DNA from: an uncultured Clostridium sp.
GTDB taxonomy: Bacteria > Bacillota > Clostridia > Lachnospirales > Lachnospiraceae
Reading direction: 5' to 3'
NCBI GenBank assembly: GCA_900547035.1
Contig: URFM01000023.1
Coordinates: forward strand, 1-47,260
Length of the DNA: 47,260 nucleotides
Below the pieces are notes generated by a model. That model was not told the DNA's origin. It worked only from the letters and a program-made list of their open reading frames with translations, and made no database searches. Position 1 is the stretch's first letter; the number at the start of each line of letters is the position of its first letter. Position numbers and translations under genes: made by a program. Shown here one piece after another: positions 9,626 through 17,412 of this stretch.

Positions 9626-9716
9626 TCTGGCAGAAGACGCCGAAACTACTGATCTAAACTTGAAAGAAGGCCTTTCAAGGTCACATCAGCGGTCTCGGAG
9701 TAATCCCTCTGCCAGA
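9626..9716 (-). ncRNA. Nested long hairpin in the pnp leader
   Basis: On the minus strand the RNA can fold into one 91-base rod. The stems are TCTGGCAGA with TCTGCCAGA (9 bp), CCGAGAC with GTTTCGG (7 bp, one G-U), CTGAT with ATCAG (5 bp) and CTTGAAAG with CTTTCAAG (8 bp), closed by a GCCTT loop. Internal loops are 9/5, 2/2 and 5/5. The structure is seen directly. Its position in the rpsO-pnp spacer matches the double-stranded RNase III sites that control pnp in E. coli and Streptomyces, so autoregulation is the natural inference. Confidence 0.7.
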
Positions 9717-9734
9717 TAAGGTCCATGCAAATAT

Positions 9735-9756
9735 AGGGTGGAGTTTTCTCCACCCT
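9735..9756 (-). terminator. Stem-loop after rpsO, possible partial terminator
   Basis: Perfect 9-base arms AGGGTGGAG (9735-9743) and CTCCACCCT (9748-9756) enclose a 4-base loop, 12 bases past the rpsO stop. The following TATATTTG is a weak U-run, so termination is probably partial and lets some transcripts continue into pnp. Confidence 0.65.
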
Positions 9757-9768
9757 AATACGCAGGAA

Positions 9769-10035
9769 TTACTTTCTGATGCCTAACTTTTCGATCAGGG
9801 CACGGTAGCCTTCCAGATCTGTCTTCTTTAAATAGTCCAGAAGTCCTCTTCTGTGACCAACCATCATCAGAAGTCCTCTTCTGGAATGGTGATCCTTGGG
9901 ATTGCTCTGGAGATGCTGGGTCAGCTCGTTGATTCTCTCGGTGAGAATCGCAATCTGAACCTCCGGTGAACCGGTATCGCCAGGCTTACGTCCGTACTGC
10001 GCAATGATCTGAGATTTCTTTTCCTTGGAAATCAT
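9769..10035 (-). CDS. rpsO: 30S ribosomal protein S15
   Basis: An 88-residue small-subunit protein that binds the central domain of 16S rRNA early in assembly. The start at 10035 follows AAGGAGGATGTTACC and gives the usual beginning [11 protein letters not shown]; the frame is open to 10101 but that extension lacks a ribosome site. Family blocks [11 protein letters not shown] and [14 protein letters not shown] are intact. It is followed by pnp. Its 5' leader of roughly 90 bases could carry an S15 autoregulatory structure, as is known for this gene in several bacteria, but I did not resolve a fold. Confidence 0.97.
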   Translation of the reverse strand: MISKEKKSQIIAQYGRKPGDTGSPEVQIAILTERINELTQHLQSNPKDHHSRRGLLMMVGHRRGLLDYLKKTDLEGYRALIEKLGIRK

Positions 10036-10131
10036 GGTAACATCCTCCTTAAAATAAATATTCTCACCGTTCACCAGGCTGCGGCTGGAGTCACCGTACA
10101 ACCGGGCGGCGGCGTCTGCTCATACCGGAAC

Positions 10132-10160
10132 AGTATAGCACAATCTTTTAGGGTTGTAAA
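10132..10160 (-). promoter_or_regulatory. Promoter of rpsO
   Basis: The minus strand shows TTTACA (10155-10160), a 17-base spacer and TATACT (10132-10137). Transcription would start near 10125, leaving a leader of about 90 bases before the rpsO ATG. Confidence 0.75.
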
Positions 10161-10183
10161 CCGGTTTTTGCAGGGATTTTAGC

Positions 10184-10210
10184 AACCGTTCGGAACATCC
10201 TGAACTGTTA
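10184..10210. repeat. Dispersed inverted-repeat element at the hflX stop
   Basis: On the minus strand TAACAGTTCAGGA, TGT and TCCGAACGGTT form a compact hairpin with one mismatch and one bulge. The first three bases, TAA, are the stop codon of hflX. No U-run follows, so it is not an ordinary intrinsic terminator. Confidence 0.6.
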
Positions 10211-11491
10211 CGATTTCCACAGCTCCCCGAACAGCTCCGCCGGCACATAGGCTTCTACCCGGATTCCGTCTTCTCCATATTCTTCCTTTAAAAGCTGGCC
10301 GTATTTGCGGATGGTCTGAATCCTGCCTGCCTGGGCGTAAGGATAAGTCTTTTTTAAAAATACTCGTCTTGCGCGGATAATGTTCTCCAAAATCTCCCCC
10401 AACTCCTTAAGGCCTTCTCCGGTCCTGGCGGAAATTTTCACCTGATAGTCCGCATCAAAATCCCTGGGGACCATGGCGGATTCCGAAATTCCCTTCGCAG
10501 CGGCCATTTCCCTGACCCGGTCAATCTTGTTAAATACCGTAACCGTGGTCTTGTCCACAATCTGAAGCTCTCTTAAGGTTTCCCGCACCACATGCATCTG
10601 CATGTCCATCTGGGGATTGGAACAGTCCACCACATGAAGGATAATGTCGCTGTAGCGGGCCTCCTCCAGCGTGCTGCGGAAGGCTTCAATCAGGTGGTGG
10701 GGAAGCTTGCGGATAAAGCCTACCGTATCTGTGAGAAGAATCTGCTGTCCGTTGGTCAGGGTATAGCTTCTGGTGGTGGGATCCAGGGTGGCGAACAGCT
10801 TATCCTCCGCCAAAATACCGGCGCCGGTCAGCCGGTTCAGCAAAGTGGATTTTCCCGCATTGGTATAGCCTACAATAGCGGCAGTCATGGTGTAGTTTTT
10901 TTCCCTCTGCTGCCTGGTTACCTCCCGGTGGCGCTTCACATCTTCCAGCTCACCCTTCAGCTGGCCGATTCTCTGATGAATCAGACGGCGGTCCATTTCC
11001 AGCTTCTTTTCTCCTGGCCCCCTGGTTCCGATTCCTCCGCCGAGACGGGACAGGGAAGCCCTCATTCCCACCAGGCGGGCCGCCCGGTATCGAAGCTGAG
11101 CCAGTTCCACCTGTATCTTTCCCTCCCGGGTATGGGCTCTGGAAGCGAAAATATCCAGAATTACCATAGTCCGGTCCATAACTTTGGTATCCAGAGCCTC
11201 CTCCAGATTCTTTAACTGAGCCGGAGACAACTCATCGTCGCAGATGACGCCGGTGGCCCCAAGCTCCCACACCAGTTCCTTCACTTCGTCAAGCTTTCCC
11301 TTCCCCAAATAGGTACCCGGATGAATGCTTTCCCGGTTCTGAACTACCTTTGCCACACAGACCGCCCCTGCCGTCCTGGCAAGTTCTTCCAGCTCATCTA
11401 AGGAGGAGGCCGCAGCCTCCCCCTCCTGGGTGGAAACCGCGGCCAACACCACCCGCTCTTCAATTTCTCTCAAATCAAACAATTCTGCCAT
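10208..11491 (-). CDS. hflX: Ribosome-associated GTPase HflX
   Basis: A 427-residue GTPase of the HflX family, which binds the 50S subunit and splits or rescues stalled ribosomes. An N-terminal HflX domain (about residues 1-180, with the GGGIGTRGPGE glycine loop) precedes the G domain. The G1 motif is GYTNAGKST (208-216), followed by DPTTRS and DTVGFIRKLPHHLIEAFRST, then an NKID guanine-specificity motif. It is the last gene of dut-TPR-hflX with a 6-base gap from the TPR gene. Its stop codon lies inside a dispersed repeat. Confidence 0.95.
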   Translation of the reverse strand: MAELFDLREIEERVVLAAVSTQEGEAAASSLDELEELARTAGAVCVAKVVQNRESIHPGTYLGKGKLDEVKELVWELGATGVICDDELSPAQLKNLEEALDTKVMDRTMVILDIFASRAHTREGKIQVELAQLRYRAARLVGMRASLSRLGGGIGTRGPGEKKLEMDRRLIHQRIGQLKGELEDVKRHREVTRQQREKNYTMTAAIVGYTNAGKSTLLNRLTGAGILAEDKLFATLDPTTRSYTLTNGQQILLTDTVGFIRKLPHHLIEAFRSTLEEARYSDIILHVVDCSNPQMDMQMHVVRETLRELQIVDKTTVTVFNKIDRVREMAAAKGISESAMVPRDFDADYQVKISARTGEGLKELGEILENIIRARRVFLKKTYPYAQAGRIQTIRKYGQLLKEEYGEDGIRVEAYVPAELFGELWKS

Positions 11492-11497
11492 AAGCCC

Positions 11498-12457
11498 TTA
11501 CTCCACCCGGCTTTCCAAAAAATCGATCTCATGCTGAAGTTCCTCGTCAGTGCCATACTGCTGCCCATAAGCTTTAAAAAGCTCCAGAGCCTTCTGATAC
11601 TGTCCCAGATATTCACTGCAGACCGCCTGATTATAAGACAGTTCTTTTATCAGCTCCTGGTTTCCGCTTTCCTGGGCCTTTATCTTCCCCTGGTTAAACG
11701 AATCAGCAGCGTCTTCATAGCTCTCGCCAGCCATCTGGCATAAACCCATCTGATTATATATTTCCTCATTATCCAGTCCGTCTCCTATGGCTGTCTGATA
11801 CAGATTCAGGGCTTCCTCATACCTGCCGGCCTTGGCGCAGGCCGCTCCTACCGCAGCCAGGGCCTTCTCCCGGCCAGCAGTTTGTTCCTGGCCGTCCTGC
11901 TCTGTCTCCTGAACGTAATTGTACCAATTTAACGCCTGGTCGGCATTTCCAATGGCGCTCTCGCAGATCGCTCCCATATACCAGTATTCCAGACAGTCCG
12001 GATCCCGCTCCATCAAAAGCTGATAGGTATAGGAAGCTGCCTCGTAATCCTGAAGCTGATACTCCGCCTCCGCCCGCCACCGGAGAATGTCTACTGTCAG
12101 GGCGCTCTTGTCGTCTCCGGATGCCTCCAGCGCCTGATCAAAAATAGAAATAGCCTCCTGATAACTGCCTTTCTGAGCCGCTTCAACTCCCTGCGCCCGC
12201 AGGGACCGCTGTTTGGAAGTCCCCAGATAGCCCACAAACCGTGTAACGCCAAAAGCGATGAGAGCCACCAGCGCCAGACAGACCGCCCAGGCAGCCAGAC
12301 CACGGACCAGCCTGCGGCGCCTGCGTTTTTTTCTGGCCGCCTGCCTCTCCTTGTCAAACTCCCGCCCATTTCTGGGCGGATAGCCGTTTCTGGCCGAATA
12401 TTTTCTCGCTGAGTAATTCACTGCCCCCCGGTTTGCTTTCCTTGCACCCTGTCCCAT
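11498..12457 (-). CDS. Single-pass membrane TPR-repeat protein
   Basis: A 319-residue protein with a basic cytoplasmic N-terminus (ARKKRRRRR, about residues 41-49), one transmembrane helix (about 53-75), and an extracytoplasmic stretch of tetratricopeptide repeats (about 85-312) recognisable by the repeated W/Y-x2-L/A-G-x-A/Y pattern and by EEALNLYQTAIGDG. The positive-inside charge puts the repeats outside. TPR proteins act as protein-protein scaffolds; no partner can be named. The start is four bases past the dut stop and hflX begins six bases after this stop, so co-transcription is likely. I do not recognise a named family. Confidence 0.8.
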   Translation of the reverse strand: MGQGARKANRGAVNYSARKYSARNGYPPRNGREFDKERQAARKKRRRRRLVRGLAAWAVCLALVALIAFGVTRFVGYLGTSKQRSLRAQGVEAAQKGSYQEAISIFDQALEASGDDKSALTVDILRWRAEAEYQLQDYEAASYTYQLLMERDPDCLEYWYMGAICESAIGNADQALNWYNYVQETEQDGQEQTAGREKALAAVGAACAKAGRYEEALNLYQTAIGDGLDNEEIYNQMGLCQMAGESYEDAADSFNQGKIKAQESGNQELIKELSYNQAVCSEYLGQYQKALELFKAYGQQYGTDEELQHEIDFLESRVE

Positions 12458-12461
12458 AAAA

Positions 12462-12980
12462 CTACCTCACATCCGTACTGCCGAATCCCCCGTTGCGCTG
12501 CTCCTCGCAGTCATCGTCCACTGTAATTCCAAATGGGATGAAGATTCCTTGCGCAAATGCAGCCCCGGCAGACAGCTCTACCGTCTTCTCCTCTCTGGAA
12601 TCGTTGGTCACCTTGATAAACATATGCCCCTCATTATCCGAATAAAAATAGTCGCTGTCAATGATCCCCACCGTATTGTTCAGCTGAAGGCGGTACTTAA
12701 ATCCAAGGCTGCTTCTGGGGAAAATCTGCAGGACCCAGCCTTCTTCCATCTCCACCCGGACTCCTGTGGGCATTTTAACGCTCTCCCCCGGCTTTAAAGT
12801 AAAACCGGCCGGCGTATAGAAATCATACCCCGCGGAACCGGATGTAGCCCTGGCCGGAAGTTTGATTTCCTCATAAATCCGGTTCAGATCCTCTCCGGCT
12901 GTTTCTCCGAAAGTATCCTGCCAATCCTGGGCAAAACGTCCAAAGCTTACTTTATGAAATTTTCCAATTCGATTCATCAT
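12462..12980 (-). CDS. dut: Deoxyuridine triphosphatase (dUTPase family)
   Basis: A 172-residue trimeric-type dUTPase, hydrolysing dUTP to dUMP and pyrophosphate. All five signature motifs are present: GSAGYDFY, PRSSLGF, VGIIDSDYF, AFAQGIFIPFG and NGGFGSTD. The first 30 or so residues are an extension ahead of the normal core. The usual Arg-Gly-Gly of motif 5 reads Arg-Asn-Gly-Gly. Two adjacent ATGs make the start uncertain by one codon. It lies downstream of nrdG, so nucleotide-pool genes cluster here. Confidence 0.92.
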   Translation of the reverse strand: MMNRIGKFHKVSFGRFAQDWQDTFGETAGEDLNRIYEEIKLPARATSGSAGYDFYTPAGFTLKPGESVKMPTGVRVEMEEGWVLQIFPRSSLGFKYRLQLNNTVGIIDSDYFYSDNEGHMFIKVTNDSREEKTVELSAGAAFAQGIFIPFGITVDDDCEEQRNGGFGSTDVR

Positions 12981-13020
12981 TCTTTCCTCATTTCGTTCTG
13001 TTTATGATCCGGCTCTTGAT

Positions 13021-13515
13021 TTACCGCTCCTGATACAAAACCGCCTGTCCTTTTTTTAGAGACTCCTTCACATCGATTACCCGCTGATTGGCGCTGCCCT
13101 TCCAGTGGAGGCTGTTGTCTTTCTGATCGATCTTAAACTCTCCGTCCACCACTACATCCACCGCTCCCAGCCAGGTCAGTTCCTTGATTTCCTCCCAGAG
13201 ATAGCCGGTATACAGCCAAATGGTTTTCTGCGGAAACTGCTCCCTAATTTCCTTAGCCAGTCTGCCGATCTCCTGCCGGTTTGCCGGATGAAGAGGGTCT
13301 CCGCCGCTTAAAGTAAGACCGGAAACATACTCCTTTTCCAACTCTGCGCGTATTTCTTCCAGCGCCGCTTCATCAAAGGGAATTCCTCCCTGAATATCCC
13401 ATGTGACCGGGTTATGGCACTCCGGACACCCATGGCTGCAGCCTGCCACCCATAAAACCACCCGGAGTCCCTCTCCGTTAAGCATATCATCCTTTGTAAT
13501 ATTATGATACCGCAT
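13021..13515 (-). CDS. nrdG: Anaerobic ribonucleotide reductase activating enzyme
   Basis: A 164-residue radical SAM enzyme that uses S-adenosylmethionine and a [4Fe-4S] cluster to install the glycyl radical in NrdD. The cluster motif is CSHGCPEC (Cys 26, 30, 33), followed by the GGDPL glycine motif. The start at 13515 has CAGGAG upstream and the family-typical MRYHNI beginning; an earlier ATG at 13545 has no ribosome site. It lies downstream of nrdD with one small gene and a terminator between them. Confidence 0.95.
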   Translation of the reverse strand: MRYHNITKDDMLNGEGLRVVLWVAGCSHGCPECHNPVTWDIQGGIPFDEAALEEIRAELEKEYVSGLTLSGGDPLHPANRQEIGRLAKEIREQFPQKTIWLYTGYLWEEIKELTWLGAVDVVVDGEFKIDQKDNSLHWKGSANQRVIDVKESLKKGQAVLYQER

Positions 13516-13562
13516 ACTTGTCTGCTCCTGTCTGTTCTGTTCCATTAGTCTAACACAGGGAA

Positions 13563-13829
13563 TTAAATTTTTCCACTGTTTCTTTTACTTCCGTTTCTTT
13601 CCCTGGATTGGCGGACTCCGCTGCGCCGCTCCAAAAACCTGGCCAGAAGGCAGTAATACTGCCTCCGGGCCAGATCACGGCAGATAAAATCATATTCCTT
13701 ATCATCCATAGGCATTATATCAAAATACTGATAGAATACCTCATCCGGAATTTCATCCAGATACCTCCTGAGTTCCTGTTTATACTCCGCAATCTCCTCT
13801 TGCTCCAGCTCTTTTAAAATATCTTCCAT
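13563..13829 (-). CDS. Small charged protein of unknown function
   Basis: An 88-residue protein that I do not recognise. The start at 13829 is preferred over 13886 because GGAAAGGGAAG precedes it. The N-terminal half is acidic and probably helical (MEDILKELEQEEIAEYKQEL); the middle has DEVFYQYFDIMPMDDKEYDF; the C-terminus is basic (RSGVRQSRERNGSKRNSGK). No signal peptide or membrane segment is present. It sits between nrdD and nrdG with its own candidate promoter, so a link to ribonucleotide reduction is possible but rests only on position. Confidence 0.65.
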   Translation of the reverse strand: MEDILKELEQEEIAEYKQELRRYLDEIPDEVFYQYFDIMPMDDKEYDFICRDLARRQYYCLLARFLERRSGVRQSRERNGSKRNSGKI

Positions 13830-13898
13830 CGTCTTCCCTTTCCTTACCCCCCGCAGGCGCCGCGCTGTCCGGCCGGCGTATTTCATGATTCATGATCG

Positions 13899-13927
13899 AT
13901 TATACACTATTTCCATATCTATTTACA
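13899..13927 (-). promoter_or_regulatory. Candidate promoter for the small gene and nrdG
   Basis: A perfect TATAAT (minus, 13899-13904) lies 17 bases after a poor -35 TGTAAA (13922-13927). It follows the nrdD terminator, suggesting nrdG can be transcribed separately. Confidence 0.5.
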
Positions 13928-13978
13928 TATAATTTTATAGTCTTGCCACAACTATTCAGGAGGCGGGAAAACGGGAGT

Positions 13979-14066
13979 AAAAACAGGGGGCGCCCCGATT
14001 CCGTATCGATGCCGCTCCCCCTGTTTTGATCTCTTCATCCATCAAAGCGGGCCTTCTCCGCTTTGA
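13979..14066 (-). terminator. Double stem-loop terminator after nrdD
   Basis: The first hairpin (14042-14066, arms TCAAAGCGG and CCGCTTTGA) lies seven bases beyond the nrdD stop. The second (13979-14027) pairs AAAACAGGGGG-type arms with CCCCCTGTTTT and ends in GTTTTTAC on the minus strand. The second is the likely terminator. Confidence 0.75.
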
Positions 14067-14072
14067 GTCGTG

Positions 14073-16208
14073 CTACATGCTCTTTCGCTCCGCAATCTCC
14101 GCCATCTTGGCATCGTTTAATCTGGTATCTCCCTTCACCCTGGAATAGCTTAAATAACCGTTCATCCGGTCAATCTTCGTCAAATTCCTGCTTCCGCACT
14201 TGGGGCACACATCCATTTCCAATTCCTGATGTCCGCAATCGTCGCAGTAGGCCAGGGACAGATTGACTCCCTCGTAAAATCCCATCTTCATGGCTCTGCG
14301 CACCAGAGTGCGGATAGCCTCCCGGTTGTAGCTGATGGGGTATTTCACATACTGAATCTTGCCGCCATTGCTTAAATCCCAGAAACGATGCTCCAGATCC
14401 TGTTTCTGAATGGGCGTAATATCCTCCGTCACATGACAGTGGAATCCGTTGCTTACATACTCCCGGTCTGAAACATTTTCCACAATTCCGTACTTTTTCC
14501 GGAACTGCTTCACCTGAAGGCCGCACAGATTTTCCGCCGGAGTTGCATAAATGGCGTAAAGGTGTCCGTCCTCCTCCTTATACTGATTAATCTTCTCGTT
14601 GATATGTTTCAGCACTTCCAGCGCAAACTGTCCGTCCTCCACCAGGGACTTCCGATTGTAAAGCTGCTGCAGCTCATTAAAGGCAGTGATGCCGAAGGAA
14701 GCAGTAGCTGTTTTCAGCAATGGCTTAATTTTATCATGCAGTCCCAGATGGCCGCCGTAAAATCCCCCTTCACAGTAGGCCAGGGGATTGGTCGAGGCTT
14801 TCATTTCACCCAAGTAAGCGTAAGTCCGAATATGGATTTTCCGGATCAGTTCCAGATAGTAGTCCAGCACCTCGTAAAAATCCCGGCTTTCCTGTCTGGC
14901 TTTTGCCAGAATCATGGGCAGATGAAGACTTACCACACCGATGTTAAACCGTCCCACAAATACGGGCTGATCCTTCTCATCCGCCGGCTTCATACCGCCT
15001 CTCTCATACCAGGGAGAAAGGAAGGCGCGGCAGCCCATGGGCGAAATCACTTTGCCGTACTTTTTATACATACTGGGAACATAGCCCTCGCCGGTCAGGG
15101 ACAGCCAGTCAGGATACATCGTCTTGCTGGAGCACTCGATTCCTGCCTCAAACACATCCTCCAGTTCTCCGCCTGGTCCGTGAAGCTTTTCGTCATAGAG
15201 AAATACCAGTTTCGGGAAAAGCACCGGTTTCTTGTGTCCAGGCTTTCCCTCTCCGTCTCCCCGCACCTTCAGCATGGTAATAGTAGCCATTTTCGCAAAA
15301 CGGCTGGTTCCCGTTCCCGCAGTCATGGTAATGAAGGGATAATCCCCCCGGCTTGAGGAAACAGAGTTAAATTTGTACTCCCAGCCCTGAAACCCCTGTT
15401 CCATTTCCCGCTGTACATCCTCCAATGCCACCTCTCTCGCCCGCTCTCCGGGAAGCCCCAGATCCTCATATTTCTTTATGTACTTTTCGTAGGATTTCTC
15501 CGCGTAGGGAGCCAGGATATTTTCCACGTTGGGAACCGTAAAGCCGCCATACTGCTGGCTTGCGGCGCTTAAAACAATATCTCCGATTACGTCAAAAGCG
15601 ACATCCAGGGTTTTGGGCTCATTGTACCACAGATTTCCCATTTCAAATCCGCCGCTCAGAACAGACTGAACGTCGAAAAGGCAGCAGTTCATGGTATCCC
15701 TTCTTGCGGACATATCATGAATATAGATATACCCTTCCCGGCAGGCCTGCAGTTCCTCCACCGTCATAAAAAACTTCTGATACAGAGATTTGTTCAGCTC
15801 GTTAAAAATCAGGCTGCGCTTGGTGGAAACCAAAGCACTGTCTGTATTGCTGTTCTCCTTATCTCCGATGTACATAATCGACTGGCTTTTTTTATAAACA
15901 TCATCCAGCATCTGCACGAAATCCTGCTTGTAGTTTCGGTAATCCCGGTAGCTCTTGGCCACAGCCGGATTCACCTGTTCCAGTGCCCCTTCTACAATGT
16001 TGTGCATCTGGGCAATGGGAATCTGGCTGGTATCCATGCTTTCCGCCTTCTCTTCCACAAAACGGCAGATAAACTGAATTTCCCCGTCGGAAAAACGGAT
16101 CATAGCTCTCTCCGCCGATTTTCCTACTGCCGCTACCACCTTCTGGACGTTGAAGTCTTCCCGGGTCCCGTCTTTTTTAATTACTTTTATCTCACTGCAC
16201 TGCACCAT
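14073..16208 (-). CDS. nrdD: Anaerobic (class III) ribonucleoside-triphosphate reductase
   Basis: A 711-residue glycyl-radical enzyme that reduces ribonucleoside triphosphates to deoxynucleotides without oxygen. An N-terminal ATP-cone (about residues 5-95, IKKDGTREDFNVQKVV) gives allosteric control. The catalytic core follows. Near the C-terminus are the four zinc cysteines (655, 658, 668, 671 in CDDC and CPKC) and the glycyl-radical site RMNGYLSY with Gly684. NrdG, the activase, is downstream. A promoter and a pair of NrdR-like boxes precede it, and a double hairpin terminates it. Confidence 0.97.
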   Translation of the reverse strand: MVQCSEIKVIKKDGTREDFNVQKVVAAVGKSAERAMIRFSDGEIQFICRFVEEKAESMDTSQIPIAQMHNIVEGALEQVNPAVAKSYRDYRNYKQDFVQMLDDVYKKSQSIMYIGDKENSNTDSALVSTKRSLIFNELNKSLYQKFFMTVEELQACREGYIYIHDMSARRDTMNCCLFDVQSVLSGGFEMGNLWYNEPKTLDVAFDVIGDIVLSAASQQYGGFTVPNVENILAPYAEKSYEKYIKKYEDLGLPGERAREVALEDVQREMEQGFQGWEYKFNSVSSSRGDYPFITMTAGTGTSRFAKMATITMLKVRGDGEGKPGHKKPVLFPKLVFLYDEKLHGPGGELEDVFEAGIECSSKTMYPDWLSLTGEGYVPSMYKKYGKVISPMGCRAFLSPWYERGGMKPADEKDQPVFVGRFNIGVVSLHLPMILAKARQESRDFYEVLDYYLELIRKIHIRTYAYLGEMKASTNPLAYCEGGFYGGHLGLHDKIKPLLKTATASFGITAFNELQQLYNRKSLVEDGQFALEVLKHINEKINQYKEEDGHLYAIYATPAENLCGLQVKQFRKKYGIVENVSDREYVSNGFHCHVTEDITPIQKQDLEHRFWDLSNGGKIQYVKYPISYNREAIRTLVRRAMKMGFYEGVNLSLAYCDDCGHQELEMDVCPKCGSRNLTKIDRMNGYLSYSRVKGDTRLNDAKMAEIAERKSM

Positions 16209-16262
16209 TCTGCCTCCGTCCTTCCCCGAAAGCCCATTATTATTCCAAGGCCAGGGGGATTA

Positions 16263-16310
16263 CTACTATATCTAGTGTCTATCTTTTATTTAAAATACAA
16301 TATGCGCATA
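16263..16310 (-). promoter_or_regulatory. Candidate NrdR-box pair upstream of nrdD
   Basis: On the plus strand CTACTATATCTAGTGT (16263-16278) matches the ACACwATATATwGTGT-type NrdR palindrome well. A second site, ATACAATATGCGCATA (16295-16310), matches only in one half. The two are 32 bases apart centre to centre, the three-turn spacing known for NrdR box pairs. They lie just downstream of the nrdD promoter, as expected for an ATP/dATP-sensing repressor. No nrdR gene is in this window. Confidence 0.6.
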
Positions 16311-16321
16311 GGCGCTCTGCT

Positions 16322-16350
16322 ATCCTATCACGGCAGAAGCAGGAAGTCAA
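16322..16350 (-). promoter_or_regulatory. Promoter of nrdD
   Basis: The minus strand shows TTGACT (16345-16350), a 17-base spacer and TAGGAT (16322-16327). The -35 box starts just after the U-run of the preceding terminator. Confidence 0.65.
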
Positions 16351-16352
16351 GA

Positions 16353-16391
16353 GAAAAAAGAGACGGGAGAACTTTTTTGCTCTCCTGTCTC
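16353..16391 (-). terminator. Terminator after the CobW-like gene pair
   Basis: Arms GAGACGGGAGA (16360-16370) and TCTCCTGTCTC (16381-16391) pair with one mismatch; on the minus strand TTTTTTC follows. It separates the GTPase genes from nrdD. Confidence 0.85.
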
Positions 16392-16452
16392 TCAATCATG
16401 CCTCCTGTGCAGCGATCAGCCGTTCTAAACGGAAGACCGTACGGAACCTTCT

Positions 16453-17409
16453 CTAAAACTGCACAATGTCCTTAATTTCCCGGGCCGGCTCCACCGCCTC
16501 TCCGTAAAGGACCGGTCCCTCTCCGTGATAATCCTTCTGGTATTCGATGCCGATTTTTGCCCGCACCTTCACCCAATCTTTCGTCTTAAACTGTTCGGCT
16601 CCCTGCCATTTGCACATAAATCCCAGAAAGGTCATATCCGCCTCACAGCAGGTCATAGCCATCCGTCCCGGCACAAAAACTCCTTTGGGAAATTTAGGGG
16701 ACTTTAAAACCATCGCGGTGAATTCCACTGTCTTGCCCTTATAACGTTCCGGATGATCCATACAGTCAATATACCATACGCCATAGTCCTCGGGTTTCAG
16801 CTGGATAACCGGCGCCTTCAGGTCGTAAGGCAGATCCTCTTCCAGAGTCGCCAGGTCAATCTCCCCGTTCTGGTCCTCCATCACAATCTCGCTGTCCCGG
16901 CTCATGGCCCGGATGCTGCGGCGGTAGGTGTTCAGCTTCTCATCAGGAAGGCCGTCGCACCGGTTGACGATAACCAGCTCGGAACGTCTCAGCATAGCTC
17001 CCAGAAGCGGCTTCATATTCTGGGAATAGAGATCAAAGGTAGATCCGTCAATAATAGTAATCTGCTGATAGATCATCCAGTCCTCTGGCAGCTTCAGCTC
17101 ATCCTGATTCCACATTCCGTTCCATTCAATCAGCACCCGTTCCGGACGATAGACCACCTCCAGTTCGTTGAGATACTGGGGTGTCAGCTTTTCCTGATCC
17201 TCAATGAAAACAGCGGCAGTGCGGTTCTTTTTCAGCATCCGGTCGCTGTATTCCTCCTCCCCCTCTTCGCAGACGATAAGGAGGGTCTTTCCATCGGTTT
17301 TAAAGTATTCCTGGTCCATGGTGAAACTTAAAAACTGAGTTTTACCCGCCTCCAGAAAGCCGTTGATCAGGAACACCGGCATTACGTCATCATCAATTTC
17401 ATTTGCCAT
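16453..17409 (-). CDS. CobW-like GTPase fused to a YcgQ/DUF1980-like domain
   Basis: A 318-residue protein with two parts. Residues 11-200 are a CobW/COG0523-like GTPase with P-loop GFLEAGKT (17-24) and an NRCD guanine motif (149-152), but the usual metal-binding CxCC is missing (the segment reads CEEGEEEY). Residues 207-318 resemble the C-terminal domain of YcgQ (DUF1980/TIGR03943): YKGKTVEFTAMVL, then RMAMTCCEADMTFLGF with Cys254-Cys255, then DWVKVRAKIG. In YcgQ that domain is attached to a membrane protein; here there is no membrane segment. It starts three bases after the His-rich GTPase gene, so the two are almost certainly co-translated. A role in metal handling is inferred. Confidence 0.7.
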   Translation of the reverse strand: MANEIDDDVMPVFLINGFLEAGKTQFLSFTMDQEYFKTDGKTLLIVCEEGEEEYSDRMLKKNRTAAVFIEDQEKLTPQYLNELEVVYRPERVLIEWNGMWNQDELKLPEDWMIYQQITIIDGSTFDLYSQNMKPLLGAMLRRSELVIVNRCDGLPDEKLNTYRRSIRAMSRDSEIVMEDQNGEIDLATLEEDLPYDLKAPVIQLKPEDYGVWYIDCMDHPERYKGKTVEFTAMVLKSPKFPKGVFVPGRMAMTCCEADMTFLGFMCKWQGAEQFKTKDWVKVRAKIGIEYQKDYHGEGPVLYGEAVEPAREIKDIVQF

Positions 17410-17412
17410 GGC

